From Synergistales bacterium (GTDB lineage Bacteria; Synergistota; Synergistia; Synergistales; Aminobacteriaceae): DNA of 64,000 nt. Position 1 is the stretch's first letter. Each line of letters begins with the position of its first letter. Positions 8,718-18,130 of the stretch are shown here, piece after piece. Location: positions 1 through 64,000 of the forward strand of contig BNVH01000005.1 of assembly GCA_025997955.1 (NCBI GenBank). The letters run 5' to 3'. Position numbers and translations under genes: made by a program. The notes beneath the pieces are model-generated. The model did not search any database. It worked only from the letters and a program-made list of their open reading frames with translations, and was not told where the DNA came from.

Positions 8718-8984
8718 GTGTGTTTAGCCGTTCCTTATACTATAAAAGAAATTTTCTCAGGACAGCTCGCCCGCGCCGCTTCAGGGGGCTTGGAGTTGGA
8801 TGTTCGGATTGACCTCATAGAAGACGCTCAAATAGGCGACACCTTGTTGGTTCACGCGGGGTTCGCCATTCAAAAGCTGAGCGCGCGCGAATCGGAAGAA
8901 CTCATAGCTCTCTGGGACGAAATCAACAAAGCTGAGCTCGCCTCAGCCGCGCCGTCGATAAAACCGGCCGACGCTTATGTCTGA
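8718..8984 (+). CDS. hypC: hydrogenase maturation chaperone HypC
   Basis: Small (88 aa) HypC/HybG chaperone starting MCLAVP, where Cys2 is the essential ligand that holds the Fe(CN)2CO precursor with HypD. The GTG start at 8718 is preceded by GGGAGG at good distance. The second half (IGDTLLVHAGFAI and the acidic helix after it) matches the family. The gene overlaps hypD by 8 bases, so the two are co-translated. Confidence 0.93.
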   Translation: MCLAVPYTIKEIFSGQLARAASGGLELDVRIDLIEDAQIGDTLLVHAGFAIQKLSARESEELIALWDEINKAELASAAPSIKPADAYV

Positions 8985-10029
8985 GTTCTTCGACAGGTCT
9001 CGCGCAAAGATAGATAAAATCATCGAAACAGGCCCTTTGACTTTTATGGAGGTCTGCGGCACTCATACCGTGTCTATTTTCCGCTCTGGCCTGCGAACGC
9101 TCCTCCCTGCCGGGCTCCGTCTTCTCTCGGGCCCCGGCTGCCCCGTCTGCGTTACGGACCAAAGCGAGATAGAAGCCGTGCTCGATTTGGCCGACAAGGA
9201 CTGTATTATCGCGACATACGGCGATATGACGCGTGTGCCGGGAGAATCCGGTTCTCTTCTTGACAGGAGAGCCCGCGGAGCTCGGGTGGAGGTCGTGACA
9301 TCGGCTATACAATCGCTTTCTATAGCTCAGAAAAACCCAAACAGCGAGGTAATGTTCCTCGGCGTGGGTTTTGAGACTACATCCCCCGCGACCGCCGTAA
9401 CGATAAAAGAAGCCTATAGACGCGACATCCGCAACTTTTCGGTTCTTTCTCTTCACAAGACCGTCCCGCCTGTTCTGCGCGCGTTATGCGCGCGCCCCGG
9501 CCTGAATATTGACGGCTTCCTATTGCCCGGTAACGTCATAGTCATATCCGGCGAAGAACAGTACGCTTTTTTGGCTAAGCTCGGCAAGGCGGCGGTGGCT
9601 GCTGGTTTTGAGCCGGAGGAAATAATGGCGGCGCTGACAGAGCTCTCGAGACAGGCCGCTTGCAAAGACTATAAGCTATGCTCTTATCGGTTGCGGGACG
9701 TTCCGAGGGGCGGCAACGAGACGGCGCGGCGTGTTATGGACGAGGTCTTCGAGACTTGCGGCGCGGTTTGGAGGGGACTGGGGCTGATAGAGGGCTCAGG
9801 CCTTCGCATAAGAGAAGAGTATTTACGTTTTGACGCCGCGCTAAAATTTGACATTGAATATAAAGAAAATAAAGACACGGGCTGTCAGTGCGGCGAGGTT
9901 TTGTCGGGACTTCTGACGCCTCCTGAGTGCAAACTTTTTGGGTCTGCCTGTACGCCTCAGTCGCCGGTAGGCCCTTGTATGGTGTCAGGTGAAGGGACGT
10001 GCGGGGCATGGTACAGGTTCAACAGATGA
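8977..10029 (+). CDS. hypD: hydrogenase maturation protein HypD
   Basis: Fe-S scaffold on which the [NiFe]-hydrogenase Fe(CN)2CO moiety is assembled. Motifs include FMEVCGTHT (about residue 24), GPGCPVCVT (about 52), GFETTSPATA, LPGNVIVISG and the C-terminal cysteine-rich stretch with CQCGEVL, PPECKLFG and CTPQSPVGPCMVSGEGTC. The 350-aa length is normal. It sits between hypC and hypE, overlapping both. Confidence 0.95.
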   Translation: MSEFFDRSRAKIDKIIETGPLTFMEVCGTHTVSIFRSGLRTLLPAGLRLLSGPGCPVCVTDQSEIEAVLDLADKDCIIATYGDMTRVPGESGSLLDRRARGARVEVVTSAIQSLSIAQKNPNSEVMFLGVGFETTSPATAVTIKEAYRRDIRNFSVLSLHKTVPPVLRALCARPGLNIDGFLLPGNVIVISGEEQYAFLAKLGKAAVAAGFEPEEIMAALTELSRQAACKDYKLCSYRLRDVPRGGNETARRVMDEVFETCGAVWRGLGLIEGSGLRIREEYLRFDAALKFDIEYKENKDTGCQCGEVLSGLLTPPECKLFGSACTPQSPVGPCMVSGEGTCGAWYRFNR

Positions 10030-11021
10030 AAAGCGAACTCGTCACTATAGGACACGGAAGCGGAGGACGCCTGACGCAGGAGCTAACGAAGAGGGCCCTG
10101 TCCCACTTCGACGTACCGAAGTTTCAGATGGAGGACTGCGCTTTTATAGATGAAGACGGCCTTATGGCCGTATCTATGGACGGCTTCACGGTCTACCCCC
10201 CAGAGTTTCCGGGAGGCGACATAGGCAAGCTGTCAGTCTGCGGCTCGGCAAACGACTTGGCCGTCAGGGGCGTGAAGCCCTTGTTTTTGACCATGTCCCT
10301 CATATTAGAAGAGGGGCTTGACATGGCGCTGTTCGACAGATATATGGCAAGCGCGGCCGAGACCGCGCGCGGCGGCGCCATAACCTTGATAGCGGGAGAC
10401 ACTAAGGTCGTACCCAAGGGCGCGGTCGACGGGATTTTCATCGCCACCTGCGCGATTGGCAAAAGGGCTTCCCCGAATATACTGGGGTCCGCCGCCTTGC
10501 AAGAAGGCGACGCGTTGGTGCTTACGACAGCTCCGGGGCGTCACGGCGCGGCCTTGGCCGCCGCGCGCTTTGGCTTGGACGCAAAGGACTTGGAGAGCGA
10601 CTGCGCCCTTTTATGGCCGGCTCTTGAACCTCTTTTGAAATTTGAGGGCCTGCGTTCCATGAGAGACTGCACAAGGGGCGGACTTGGCACGGCGCTTTGC
10701 GAGTGGGCGGAGACGTCGGGCTTTGGCGTCGAGATCGAAGAAAACGCCGTCCCGTCAAACAAAGACGTCGCCGGGTTATGTGATATTCTTGGGTTTGACC
10801 CGCTTTACTTAGCCTCCGAGGGCTGCGCTATCATCGCGATAGACTGGTCTTGGGCCAAGGAATGCGCGACTTCACTAAAAGAGAACCCCATAAGCCGCGA
10901 CGCTTGCGTCATAGGACGCGTGACGCGTGACCACCCGCGCATGGTGGGGATGAAAACCAAAATCGGCGGACTCCGTTTCATTGATATGCCTGTGGGTGAA
11001 TTATTGCCCAGAATATGCTAA
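10026..11021 (+). CDS. hypE: hydrogenase maturation protein HypE
   Basis: Dehydrates the C-terminal thiocarboxamide to thiocyanate, the source of the cyanide ligands. The PurM/AIRS-type fold shows GHGSGGRLTQEL near the start, SMDGFTVYPPEFPGGDIG, and the protein ends in the diagnostic PRIC, whose last cysteine carries the cyanide precursor. I place the start at the ATG at 10026, which overlaps the hypD stop as ATGA; an in-frame ATG at 9999 would give nine extra non-conserved residues. No hypF, hypA, hypB or hydrogenase structural gene is in the window. Confidence 0.95.
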   Translation: MKSELVTIGHGSGGRLTQELTKRALSHFDVPKFQMEDCAFIDEDGLMAVSMDGFTVYPPEFPGGDIGKLSVCGSANDLAVRGVKPLFLTMSLILEEGLDMALFDRYMASAAETARGGAITLIAGDTKVVPKGAVDGIFIATCAIGKRASPNILGSAALQEGDALVLTTAPGRHGAALAAARFGLDAKDLESDCALLWPALEPLLKFEGLRSMRDCTRGGLGTALCEWAETSGFGVEIEENAVPSNKDVAGLCDILGFDPLYLASEGCAIIAIDWSWAKECATSLKENPISRDACVIGRVTRDHPRMVGMKTKIGGLRFIDMPVGELLPRIC

Positions 11022-11079
11022 AAACGGGGGATCGCGTCTTAGCGCTGAGCTTATCTGTGAACAAAGGGGATAAGTAATT

Positions 11080-13398
11080 ATGTCTATACGAAAACGCTTG
11101 CTTTTGACTTTTTTAATCTGCTTCGTTTTGGCGTACGGCGCCATAACTTTTATAGTCTTCACTCTCACAAGCGCGTTTACATATAAATCTTTCGACGCCC
11201 TCGCTAAAAGCCAGCTCGAGCGCGTGGAGGAACGAATAAAGACGTTTCTCGAACCAGGCATAATGAGCGCCAGGTATTTGTCCAGGCTGAAATTGGTGCG
11301 CGAATCAAGGGACAAGCTGACAAGCTATCTCGACTCCACCGAAACAACGACGCTGCTCTACGCGAACCACGGCCCGTACGAGCGTCTGATTTATGACGAA
11401 TTTATCCGAACGCATGACTCCAACAGCAATTACGGACTTGTTTTCATGGCCAACAACGACGGACAGTACGCCCAAGCGCCGGAGGGCAGCATAAAAAGAC
11501 CGGCTTACGACCCGCGTCTGCGCTCTTGGTATATAGAGACGATGGAGAACAGCGCCAACGTGACCGTGTCTTCGCCCTATCTGACGACCGGCGGCGGCAT
11601 GGTTTGCAGTATCTTGGCCAAGACGCGTGATATGAGCGGTCAACCCCTCGGCATGGTCGGCGTCGACTACAGTCTGCGAAGCCTGACGCAGGACCTCTAC
11701 GGACGCCGCGTTTTGGAGACGGGCTATTTGGTGCTGTTCGACGCGCGCGGCAATATCATAATGGACGGGCATCACCCGGAATATGTCTCAATGTCTCCCG
11801 AGGATTATCCAGAACGGCGCAAAAACCTCATAAACTCTCCCGACGGAATATTTTACGAGATAGGCGACGCCGGAGCGGAAGAATATGTCGCTACTCACAC
11901 CATGAAAGACCCCAAGTGGAAGATAGCCATTATCTTCAGGAAGTCTGAGCTTACGGCGCCGTCTTACGAAATGCTCTACTCCATCATGCTAATATCAGCG
12001 ATAGCATGTCTTGGCATTTTCATAATCCTGACGTTTCTGGCGAAAAGCATAGTCCAACCCTTAGAAAGGCTCATCGACGCGTCCACTATCATATCGAGCG
12101 GAGAGTACGAAAAATCGGAGAAGGTGCGCGAGAATCTGCTAAAAAAACTTTCCGTAAGCGGCTCCAGTGAGAGCAGAAGGTTGGCTATGGCCCTTGGCGA
12201 TATGCTCCGCACACTGCAAGAGCGCATAGAGGCCGCGTCGATAGCCAATAGGGCAAAATCGGACTTCTTGGCAAACATGAGCCACGAGATACGCACCCCG
12301 ATGAACGCCGTCATAGGCATGACCCGTATAGCCAAAGAGGCCCGCGGCATAGAGAAAAAAGACTACTGCTTGGTCAAGATAGAGGAGTCATCGACGTATC
12401 TCTTGGGCATCATAAACGATATTCTGGACATGTCGAAAATCGAGGCCAGAAAACTCGAGCTTTCTTATGTGAGCTTCGACTTCCGTGACATGATCAGAAA
12501 AGCCGTCGATGTCGTGGATTTTCGCGTGAAAGAAAAAAATCAAAATCTCACTCTGAGTATAGACGAAAATATCCCGCCCTCGTTTATAGGCGACGACCAG
12601 AGGTTGGGGCAGGTCATCACCAACTTGTTTTCAAACGCCGTCAAATTTACGCCAGAAGGCGGAGATATATCCCTCAGAGCGACTCTTCTCAAAGAGGAAG
12701 ACGAACGCTGTAATTTGAAAATAGAGGTCGCCGACACGGGCATAGGCATAAGCAAGGAACAACAGGAGCGCCTGTTCAATGTATTTCAGCAGGCCGATAA
12801 CAATACGACGCGAAAATTCGGCGGTACGGGCTTGGGTCTTTCCATCTCGAAGGGTATAGTCGAGATGATGGAGGGTTCGATTTGGATAGAATCCGAGCTC
12901 GGAAAGGGCGCGACTTTTGCGTTCACTATCTCTCTTGGCAAGAGCGCTGACGCGGGCGAAAGCGTTAACACGGACAGCGGCGAAAAAATAGATTGCTTTG
13001 AAGGGTATCGCTTGCTTCTCGTTGAGGACGTGGATATAAACCGCGAAATTGTCCTGACGATATTGGAGCCCACGATGCTCGCTGTAGACTGCGCCATAAA
13101 CGGCGTAGACGCCGTCAAAACGTTCGCGTCCGCGCCTGACGACTACGACGTCGTCTTTATGGATGTACAGATGCCGGAGATGGACGGCTACGACGCCACG
13201 CGTCTTATCAGGGCAATGGACAGCCCCTGGGCCAAAAAAATCCCAATAATAGCCATGACGGCCAACGTCTTTCGCGAGGACGTAGAAAAGTGCATAGAGT
13301 CCGGAATGAACGACCACATAGGCAAGCCCTTGGACTTTGACAAGATGTTGGATAAGCTGCGCAAATACATAGGCCAAAGACAGAGCCAAAGCGCGTAA
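11080..13398 (+). CDS. hybrid sensor histidine kinase/response regulator with an extracytoplasmic Cache-type sensor
   Basis: 772-aa membrane sensor. Order: TM helix (about 7-30), large periplasmic domain (about 35-290) resembling double Cache ligand sensors (FVMANNDGQYAQAPEG, DPRLRSWY and VGVDYSL motifs), second TM helix (about 297-325), HAMP-like linker, HisKA with H402 in the box MSHEIRTPMNAVIG, HATPase with NLFSNAVKFTPEGG and GTGLGLSI, then a receiver domain with phosphoacceptor D695 in FMDVQMPEMDG. Cache sensors usually bind amino acids or carboxylates. No separate output regulator is adjacent, so the target is unknown. It lies between hypE and the aldo/keto reductases and need not belong to either. 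Confidence 0.93.
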   Translation: MSIRKRLLLTFLICFVLAYGAITFIVFTLTSAFTYKSFDALAKSQLERVEERIKTFLEPGIMSARYLSRLKLVRESRDKLTSYLDSTETTTLLYANHGPYERLIYDEFIRTHDSNSNYGLVFMANNDGQYAQAPEGSIKRPAYDPRLRSWYIETMENSANVTVSSPYLTTGGGMVCSILAKTRDMSGQPLGMVGVDYSLRSLTQDLYGRRVLETGYLVLFDARGNIIMDGHHPEYVSMSPEDYPERRKNLINSPDGIFYEIGDAGAEEYVATHTMKDPKWKIAIIFRKSELTAPSYEMLYSIMLISAIACLGIFIILTFLAKSIVQPLERLIDASTIISSGEYEKSEKVRENLLKKLSVSGSSESRRLAMALGDMLRTLQERIEAASIANRAKSDFLANMSHEIRTPMNAVIGMTRIAKEARGIEKKDYCLVKIEESSTYLLGIINDILDMSKIEARKLELSYVSFDFRDMIRKAVDVVDFRVKEKNQNLTLSIDENIPPSFIGDDQRLGQVITNLFSNAVKFTPEGGDISLRATLLKEEDERCNLKIEVADTGIGISKEQQERLFNVFQQADNNTTRKFGGTGLGLSISKGIVEMMEGSIWIESELGKGATFAFTISLGKSADAGESVNTDSGEKIDCFEGYRLLLVEDVDINREIVLTILEPTMLAVDCAINGVDAVKTFASAPDDYDVVFMDVQMPEMDGYDATRLIRAMDSPWAKKIPIIAMTANVFREDVEKCIESGMNDHIGKPLDFDKMLDKLRKYIGQRQSQSA

Positions 13399-13446
13399 GA
13401 TAATGTTTTTCATTTTGCTGGACAAACTTTTAAGGAGGAATAAAAA

Positions 13447-14583
13447 TTGCTTTACAGAAAAATGCCGCGTGTAAAAGAGGAGCTTTCTATCCTCGGATTC
13501 GGATGTATGAGACTGCCTATGGACGGCAGCAAAGTAGACGAGGCGCAAGCGCTAAAGATGATGAACGCCGCTATTGACGCGGGCGTAAACTACGTGGATA
13601 CGGCCTGGCCATATCACGCTGGCGAGGGAGAGGCCATCGTCGGGCGTCTTTTGAGGGGTGGCTTACGAGACAAGGTCAACTTGGCCACTAAGATGCCGAC
13701 TTGGCTCATAAAGACGCGCGAGGATATGGACGCCTATCTCGAAAAACAGCTCGCCTTTCTCCAGACCGACCATATCGACGTCTACCTTCTGCACGCTCTT
13801 GCGGACGACAGATGGACCAACCTGACCAACTTGGGTGTCATGGATTTTATGGAACAAGCGAGGGCGTCGGGAAAGATTCGCTACATAGCGTTTTCGTTCC
13901 ACGACGGGCTTGATATCTTCAAAAAAATAGTGGACGCCTACCCCTGGGATATATGCCAGATTCAGTACAACTTTTTGGACGAGCGCTATCAGGCCGGGAC
14001 GGAGGGGTTGAAGTACGCGGCCGCCAAAGACATAGGCATGGTCATCATGGAGCCCCTGAAGGGCGGAAGCGTAGCGGCGCCTTTGCCGGACGATCTGAGG
14101 GCGGCGGCCGAGCGTGCCCATTATTCTCGCCCTACGCTGGCCGATATAGGGCTTCGCTGGGTCTGGAACCACCCAGAGGTTGGAGTCGTTCTGAGCGGCA
14201 TGAGCAGCGAGGAGCAGATGACTCAGAACTTAGAGAGCTCGAAAGCAGGCGCCGACTCCTTGACCAAAGAGGAGATAGAGTTTGTGGGCGAAGCCAAGAA
14301 GCTATATGACGCGAAGATAAAAATCCCGTGCACGGCCTGCGCTTATTGCAAACCATGCCCCATGAGCGTGGACATTCCGCAGTGCTTCAACAACTTTAAC
14401 AACGCCGCCCTATCCGGCAAATGGGACGCGTACAAAAACAGCTACCTCTACCTACTCAATGAATCGCGGGGCAACAACAGGGCCAGCGCCTGCGTGGAAT
14501 GCGGAGAATGCGAGCCTAAATGCCCGCAACACATAAAGATACGCGAGCGTCTCAAAGAAGTAGTCGCCGCGTTCGAGGCGTAA
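13447..14583 (+). CDS. aldo/keto reductase with C-terminal 4Fe-4S domain (first of two)
   Basis: NAD(P)H-dependent oxidoreductase of 378 aa. The TIM-barrel part carries the AKR tetrad in order: D and Y in YVDTAWPYHAGEGE (about residue 51), K in NLATKMP and H in LLHALADD. Residues about 298-378 add two ferredoxin-like cysteine motifs, CTACAYCKPCP and CVECGECEPKCP, as in the Fe-S aldo/keto reductases of anaerobes. It starts with TTG 7 bases after AAGGAGGA. The substrate is unknown. The next gene is a paralogue one base away, suggesting a heteromeric or duplicated pair. Confidence 0.9.
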   Translation: MLYRKMPRVKEELSILGFGCMRLPMDGSKVDEAQALKMMNAAIDAGVNYVDTAWPYHAGEGEAIVGRLLRGGLRDKVNLATKMPTWLIKTREDMDAYLEKQLAFLQTDHIDVYLLHALADDRWTNLTNLGVMDFMEQARASGKIRYIAFSFHDGLDIFKKIVDAYPWDICQIQYNFLDERYQAGTEGLKYAAAKDIGMVIMEPLKGGSVAAPLPDDLRAAAERAHYSRPTLADIGLRWVWNHPEVGVVLSGMSSEEQMTQNLESSKAGADSLTKEEIEFVGEAKKLYDAKIKIPCTACAYCKPCPMSVDIPQCFNNFNNAALSGKWDAYKNSYLYLLNESRGNNRASACVECGECEPKCPQHIKIRERLKEVVAAFEA

Positions 14584-14584
14584 A

Positions 14585-15727
14585 ATGGAAAAGAGGACTT
14601 TTAAAAACATCGGCAAAGCAATATCATTGCTGGGTTTTGGCCTTATGCGCCTGCCGCTCAAGGGAGAGTCGCCGGGGGACATTGATTACGGGCCGGCGGA
14701 GGCGATGGTGGATCGCGCGATAGAAGCCGGAGTGAACTACTTCGACACAGCTTGGATTTATCACGCGGGGCAAAGCGAGGTTTTCGCGGGAGCCGCTCTG
14801 AACCGCCATCCGAGGGAAAAATTCAACTTGGCCACCAAACTCTGGGTGCGAGCCCTCGAATCCGCCGACCAAGCCGAGCGCGAGTTCGGTCAGCAGTTAG
14901 AAAAGTGCAAAGTGAATAGCTTCGACTTCTACCTTCTCCACAACTTGGGCGAGGACGCGTGGGATATAGCGCGGAAGCTTCGCCTCTACGAGCTTTTTAA
15001 CAAGAAAAAGGAGCAGGGTCTGATTGGCAACTTGGGGTTCTCCTTTCACGGTTCCCCCGACCATTTAGAGCGCGTCGCGAAGGAGTACGACTGGGATTTC
15101 GCCCAAATCCAAGTAAACTATCTCGATTGGGACGCAATAAACGCCGCGCGTCAATACCGTATACTCACGGAACGGAACATTCCGGTTATCGTCATGGAGC
15201 CCGTGCGAGGTGGAGCTTTGGCCAAACTTCCCACCAAGGCGGCGGAGATTTTGACCGATGCCGACCCCACTGCCAGCCACTCCTCTTGGGCCGTCCGCTA
15301 CGCCGCCTCCTTGCCTGGGGTCATGACCGTCCTGAGCGGTATGAGCAACATGGAGCAGGTGGAGGACAACGTCAAAACCATGACCGGCTTCCGCCCCTTG
15401 AGCGACGGCGAAAGAGAGACGTTGGAGAGAGCGGCCACGGCATACCGGTCATCCGGATTCATTCCCTGCACCAGCTGCCGCTACTGCACACCCTGCCCTT
15501 CCGGCGTCGATATTCCGGGGGTGTTCGCCAGCTACAACCGTTATCGCTCCGAGCTTGCCGGGGCAAACCCTATTGCCAAGATGATTTTCCAAATGACCTA
15601 TAGCTCCCTCGTCCCTTCGGAACAGGCTCACAACTGCACATCCTGCGAACAGTGCAAGACTCTCTGCCCTCAGAGCATCGACATTCCGCGTGGAATGAAG
15701 GAAGTCGCCGATTTCGCGGCGGAATGA
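14585..15727 (+). CDS. aldo/keto reductase with C-terminal 4Fe-4S domain (second of two)
   Basis: 380-aa paralogue of the preceding gene with the same layout: FDTAWIYHAGQSE (about residue 51), NLATKLW, YLLHNLGEDAWD, then Fe-S motifs CTSCRYCTPCP (about 299) and CTSCEQCKTLCPQ. The ATG follows the previous stop by one base, so expression is coupled. The two copies differ clearly in sequence, so the duplication is not recent. The operon ends in a gap with a 25-base hairpin but no T-run. Confidence 0.9.
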   Translation: MEKRTFKNIGKAISLLGFGLMRLPLKGESPGDIDYGPAEAMVDRAIEAGVNYFDTAWIYHAGQSEVFAGAALNRHPREKFNLATKLWVRALESADQAEREFGQQLEKCKVNSFDFYLLHNLGEDAWDIARKLRLYELFNKKKEQGLIGNLGFSFHGSPDHLERVAKEYDWDFAQIQVNYLDWDAINAARQYRILTERNIPVIVMEPVRGGALAKLPTKAAEILTDADPTASHSSWAVRYAASLPGVMTVLSGMSNMEQVEDNVKTMTGFRPLSDGERETLERAATAYRSSGFIPCTSCRYCTPCPSGVDIPGVFASYNRYRSELAGANPIAKMIFQMTYSSLVPSEQAHNCTSCEQCKTLCPQSIDIPRGMKEVADFAAE

Positions 15728-15745
15728 GGCCGACTTTACATATCC

Positions 15746-15770
15746 CGCGAGCTACGCCGCGCAGCTCGCG
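15746..15770. other. hairpin after the aldo/keto reductase pair
   Basis: CGCGAGCT (15746-15753) and AGCTCGCG (15763-15770) form a perfect 8-bp stem around a 9-base loop. There is no T-tract, so it is not a standard intrinsic terminator; it could stabilise the 3' end of the transcript or mark a repeat. The rest of the 199-base gap up to 15926 is AT-rich and holds no gene I can support. Confidence 0.5.
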
Positions 15771-15926
15771 AGATATGCCGCTATATCACCCGCACACAGA
15801 GAGTTGATACAAAACTCACTATGCGGTTGTGATAAAATAAGTAAAATTGCATATGTTTTATGAATTTTTTATTTTTTAAGTTTATATTTTTATAATTTAT
15901 CTTACTTTCAAGGGGGAAAATCACGC

Positions 15927-16619
15927 ATGATTTATTCTGCGGAAGTCGAACATATGTGTCCTGTGGCTAAGGGCGCATACCACGGGCCGGCTCCAATTCC
16001 GGAGGAAGGGAAATGGGTGCAGGTCAAGGAAAACGGGGACATCAGCGGTCTTACGCACGGTGTGGGTTGGTGCGCGCCTCAGCAGGGGGCTTGCAAACTG
16101 ACGCTCAACGTCAAGGCCGGGATAATTGAGGAGGCGTTGGTGGAGACCATAGGCTGCTCCGGTATGACTCACTCAGCCGCTATGTCCGCTGAGATTTTGC
16201 CGGGCAAGACGCTTCTTGAGGCCCTCAACACCGACCTCGTCTGCGACGCAATCAACGTGGCTATGAGAGAGTTGTTCTTGCAGATAGTCTACGGACGAAG
16301 CCAGACGGCTTTTTCAGAGGGCGGACTGCCGATAGGCGCTGGGTTAGAGGACCTCGGCAAGGGGCTTCGCTCTCAGATAGGCACTATGTATGGCACTAAA
16401 GCCAAAGGCGCTCGCTATCTTGAGATGGCGGAGGGGTACGTGACCCGTATAGCGCTTGACAAGGATAATCTTATAATCGGTTACGAGTTCGTTAATATGG
16501 GCAAGGCTATGACCGCGATAAAGAAGGGCACGGACGCTAACCAGGCCATCAAAGACGCCACGGCCTCTTACGGACGCTTCGCTGAGGCGGCCAAACTCGT
16601 AGACCCGCGCGCGGAATAG
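15927..16619 (+). CDS. iron-sulfur cluster assembly scaffold-like protein, partner of the GGGtGRT protein
   Basis: 230 aa beginning MIYSAEVEHMCPVAKG, with LTHGVGWCAPQQGACKLTL and VETIGCSGMTHSAAMSAE. These cysteine segments resemble a modified IscU/NifU-type scaffold fold. The family is known as the conserved companion of the GGGtGRT protein, encoded 13 bases downstream. Its biochemical role is not established. The start is supported by an AAGGGGG site (15909-15914) before the ATG. Confidence 0.75.
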   Translation: MIYSAEVEHMCPVAKGAYHGPAPIPEEGKWVQVKENGDISGLTHGVGWCAPQQGACKLTLNVKAGIIEEALVETIGCSGMTHSAAMSAEILPGKTLLEALNTDLVCDAINVAMRELFLQIVYGRSQTAFSEGGLPIGAGLEDLGKGLRSQIGTMYGTKAKGARYLEMAEGYVTRIALDKDNLIIGYEFVNMGKAMTAIKKGTDANQAIKDATASYGRFAEAAKLVDPRAE

Positions 16620-16632
16620 GAGGGGCAAACAC

Positions 16633-17637
16633 ATGGCTATCACATTTGAAAGTTACGAGAGACGTATCGATAAAATTAACGCCGTGCTTAAAGAGTACGG
16701 GATCAGCGGCATTGAGGACGCATTGAAAATATGCGCAGACAAGGGGTTTTCCCCTATTGAAATAGTGAAAGGAATTCAGCCTATTGCCTTTGATAACGCG
16801 GGATGGGCTTACACAACCGGCGCGGCTATAGCTATCAAAAAAGGCTGCGTTAAGGCCGCCGAAGCCGCCGAGGCTATCGGTATCGGTCTTCAAGCTTTCT
16901 GTATCCCTGGTTCCGTCGCGGATGACCGCAAAGTCGGCCTTGGCCACGGAAACCTAGGCGCCATGCTTCTGCGTGACGAGACGAAATGCTTTGCTTTCTT
17001 GGCCGGACACGAGTCCTTTGCGGCGGCTGAGGGCGCTATAGGCATAGTCCGCAACGCCAACAAGAGCCGTAAAGAGGCTCTGCGGGTCATCCTAAACGGC
17101 TTAGGCAAGGACGCGGCTCAGATAATATCGCGCATAAACGGCTTTACATACGTGCAGACACAGTTTGACTACGCCACCGGCGCGCTGGGTATCGTAAAAG
17201 AGATAGCTTACTCGGACGGCGAGCGCAAAAATGTCCGCTGTTACGGCGCTGACGATGTGCGCGAAGGCGTCGCCGTCATGCACAAAGAGGGCGTGGATGT
17301 GTCTATAACCGGCAACTCCACCAACCCAACGCGCTTTCAGCACCCTGTCGCGGGCACGTACAAGAAGGAATGTATTGAGCAGGGCAAAAAATACTTCTCA
17401 GTGGCCTCGGGCGGCGGTACGGGGCGTACGCTTCACCACGACAACATGGCAGCCGGCCCAGCTTCCTACGGTATGACCGACACTATGGGCAGAATGCACT
17501 CCGACGCCCAGTTTGCCGGGTCATCCTCTGTCCCGGCTCACGTCGAGATGATGGGCTTCCTCGGCATGGGTAACAATCCCATGGTAGGCGCAACCGTGGC
17601 CGTGGCTGTGGCTGTGGAGCAGAGATTGAAGAAGTAG
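16633..17637 (+). CDS. GGGtGRT protein (uncharacterised family)
   Basis: 334 aa carrying the name-giving GGGTGRT motif (about residue 257) followed by LHHDNMAAGPASYG and MGRMHSDAQFAGSSSVPAH, the near-invariant core of this family. An N-terminal helical part includes GIQPIAFDNAGWAYTTGAA. The glycine-rich motif suggests nucleotide or cofactor binding, but no function is known. Strict pairing with the upstream Fe-S scaffold-like gene points to a common Fe-S or redox role. The ATG is preceded by AGGAGGGG. Confidence 0.85.
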   Translation: MAITFESYERRIDKINAVLKEYGISGIEDALKICADKGFSPIEIVKGIQPIAFDNAGWAYTTGAAIAIKKGCVKAAEAAEAIGIGLQAFCIPGSVADDRKVGLGHGNLGAMLLRDETKCFAFLAGHESFAAAEGAIGIVRNANKSRKEALRVILNGLGKDAAQIISRINGFTYVQTQFDYATGALGIVKEIAYSDGERKNVRCYGADDVREGVAVMHKEGVDVSITGNSTNPTRFQHPVAGTYKKECIEQGKKYFSVASGGGTGRTLHHDNMAAGPASYGMTDTMGRMHSDAQFAGSSSVPAHVEMMGFLGMGNNPMVGATVAVAVAVEQRLKK

Positions 17638-17670
17638 AATGATTGCATATAAAAGGGAGGATCTCTTGAT

Positions 17671-18102
17671 ATGAAACATATTTCTACGGCGCTCATCGCC
17701 TTAGCTGTTGTTTTTGCGCTTTTGTCCCCGGCTTACGCGGATTATTTCAAAAAGGATAACCTTATTACGCTCGACAAGGAGAAAGCCGGTGGGGGAGTGG
17801 GGATACTCTACGGCAAATATGCTTTTACCCGCGACCAGCCGCCGGAGGTCAACCCAGTCCGCGAGATAGGCTGGCTGACGCTAAAGCCGGGCGACGCTAT
17901 CGGGTTTCATAAGCACGAGGTCAACGAGGACGTTTATATTGTCGTATCTGGCGCCGGAGTTTTTACGAACGACGACGGCTCAAAACACGAAGTATCCGCC
18001 GGAGACATAACTATAGCCCGCCTTGGGCAGTCTCACGCGCTCGAAAACACCGGCAAGGAAGATCTGAGGATAATATCGGTTATCGCCGGAAAGACGAAAT
18101 AG
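17671..18102 (+). CDS. secreted single-domain cupin protein
   Basis: 143 aa with a clear signal peptide (hydrophobic residues about 6-22, probable cleavage after AYA at 24). The mature part is one cupin barrel: PGDAIGFHKHEVNEDVYIVVSG (metal-binding H, H, E pattern in motif 1; see HKHE and EDVY) and GDITIARLGQSHALEN (motif 2 histidine). It probably binds a metal and a small ligand in the periplasm. Substrate is unknown. It has its own GGGAGG site and ends ahead of a strong terminator. Confidence 0.82.
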   Translation: MKHISTALIALAVVFALLSPAYADYFKKDNLITLDKEKAGGGVGILYGKYAFTRDQPPEVNPVREIGWLTLKPGDAIGFHKHEVNEDVYIVVSGAGVFTNDDGSKHEVSAGDITIARLGQSHALENTGKEDLRIISVIAGKTK

Positions 18103-18130
18103 ACAAATCATACTCGGACGACATTTATAA

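Noticed and set aside
12631..13548. 305-aa minus-strand ORF opposite the hybrid kinase
   Set aside because: Composition is typical of antisense readings and it lies over the HATPase and receiver coding sequence; no motifs.
15746..15770. Intrinsic terminator after the aldo/keto reductases
   Set aside because: Good hairpin but no T-tract on either strand; reported only as a hairpin.
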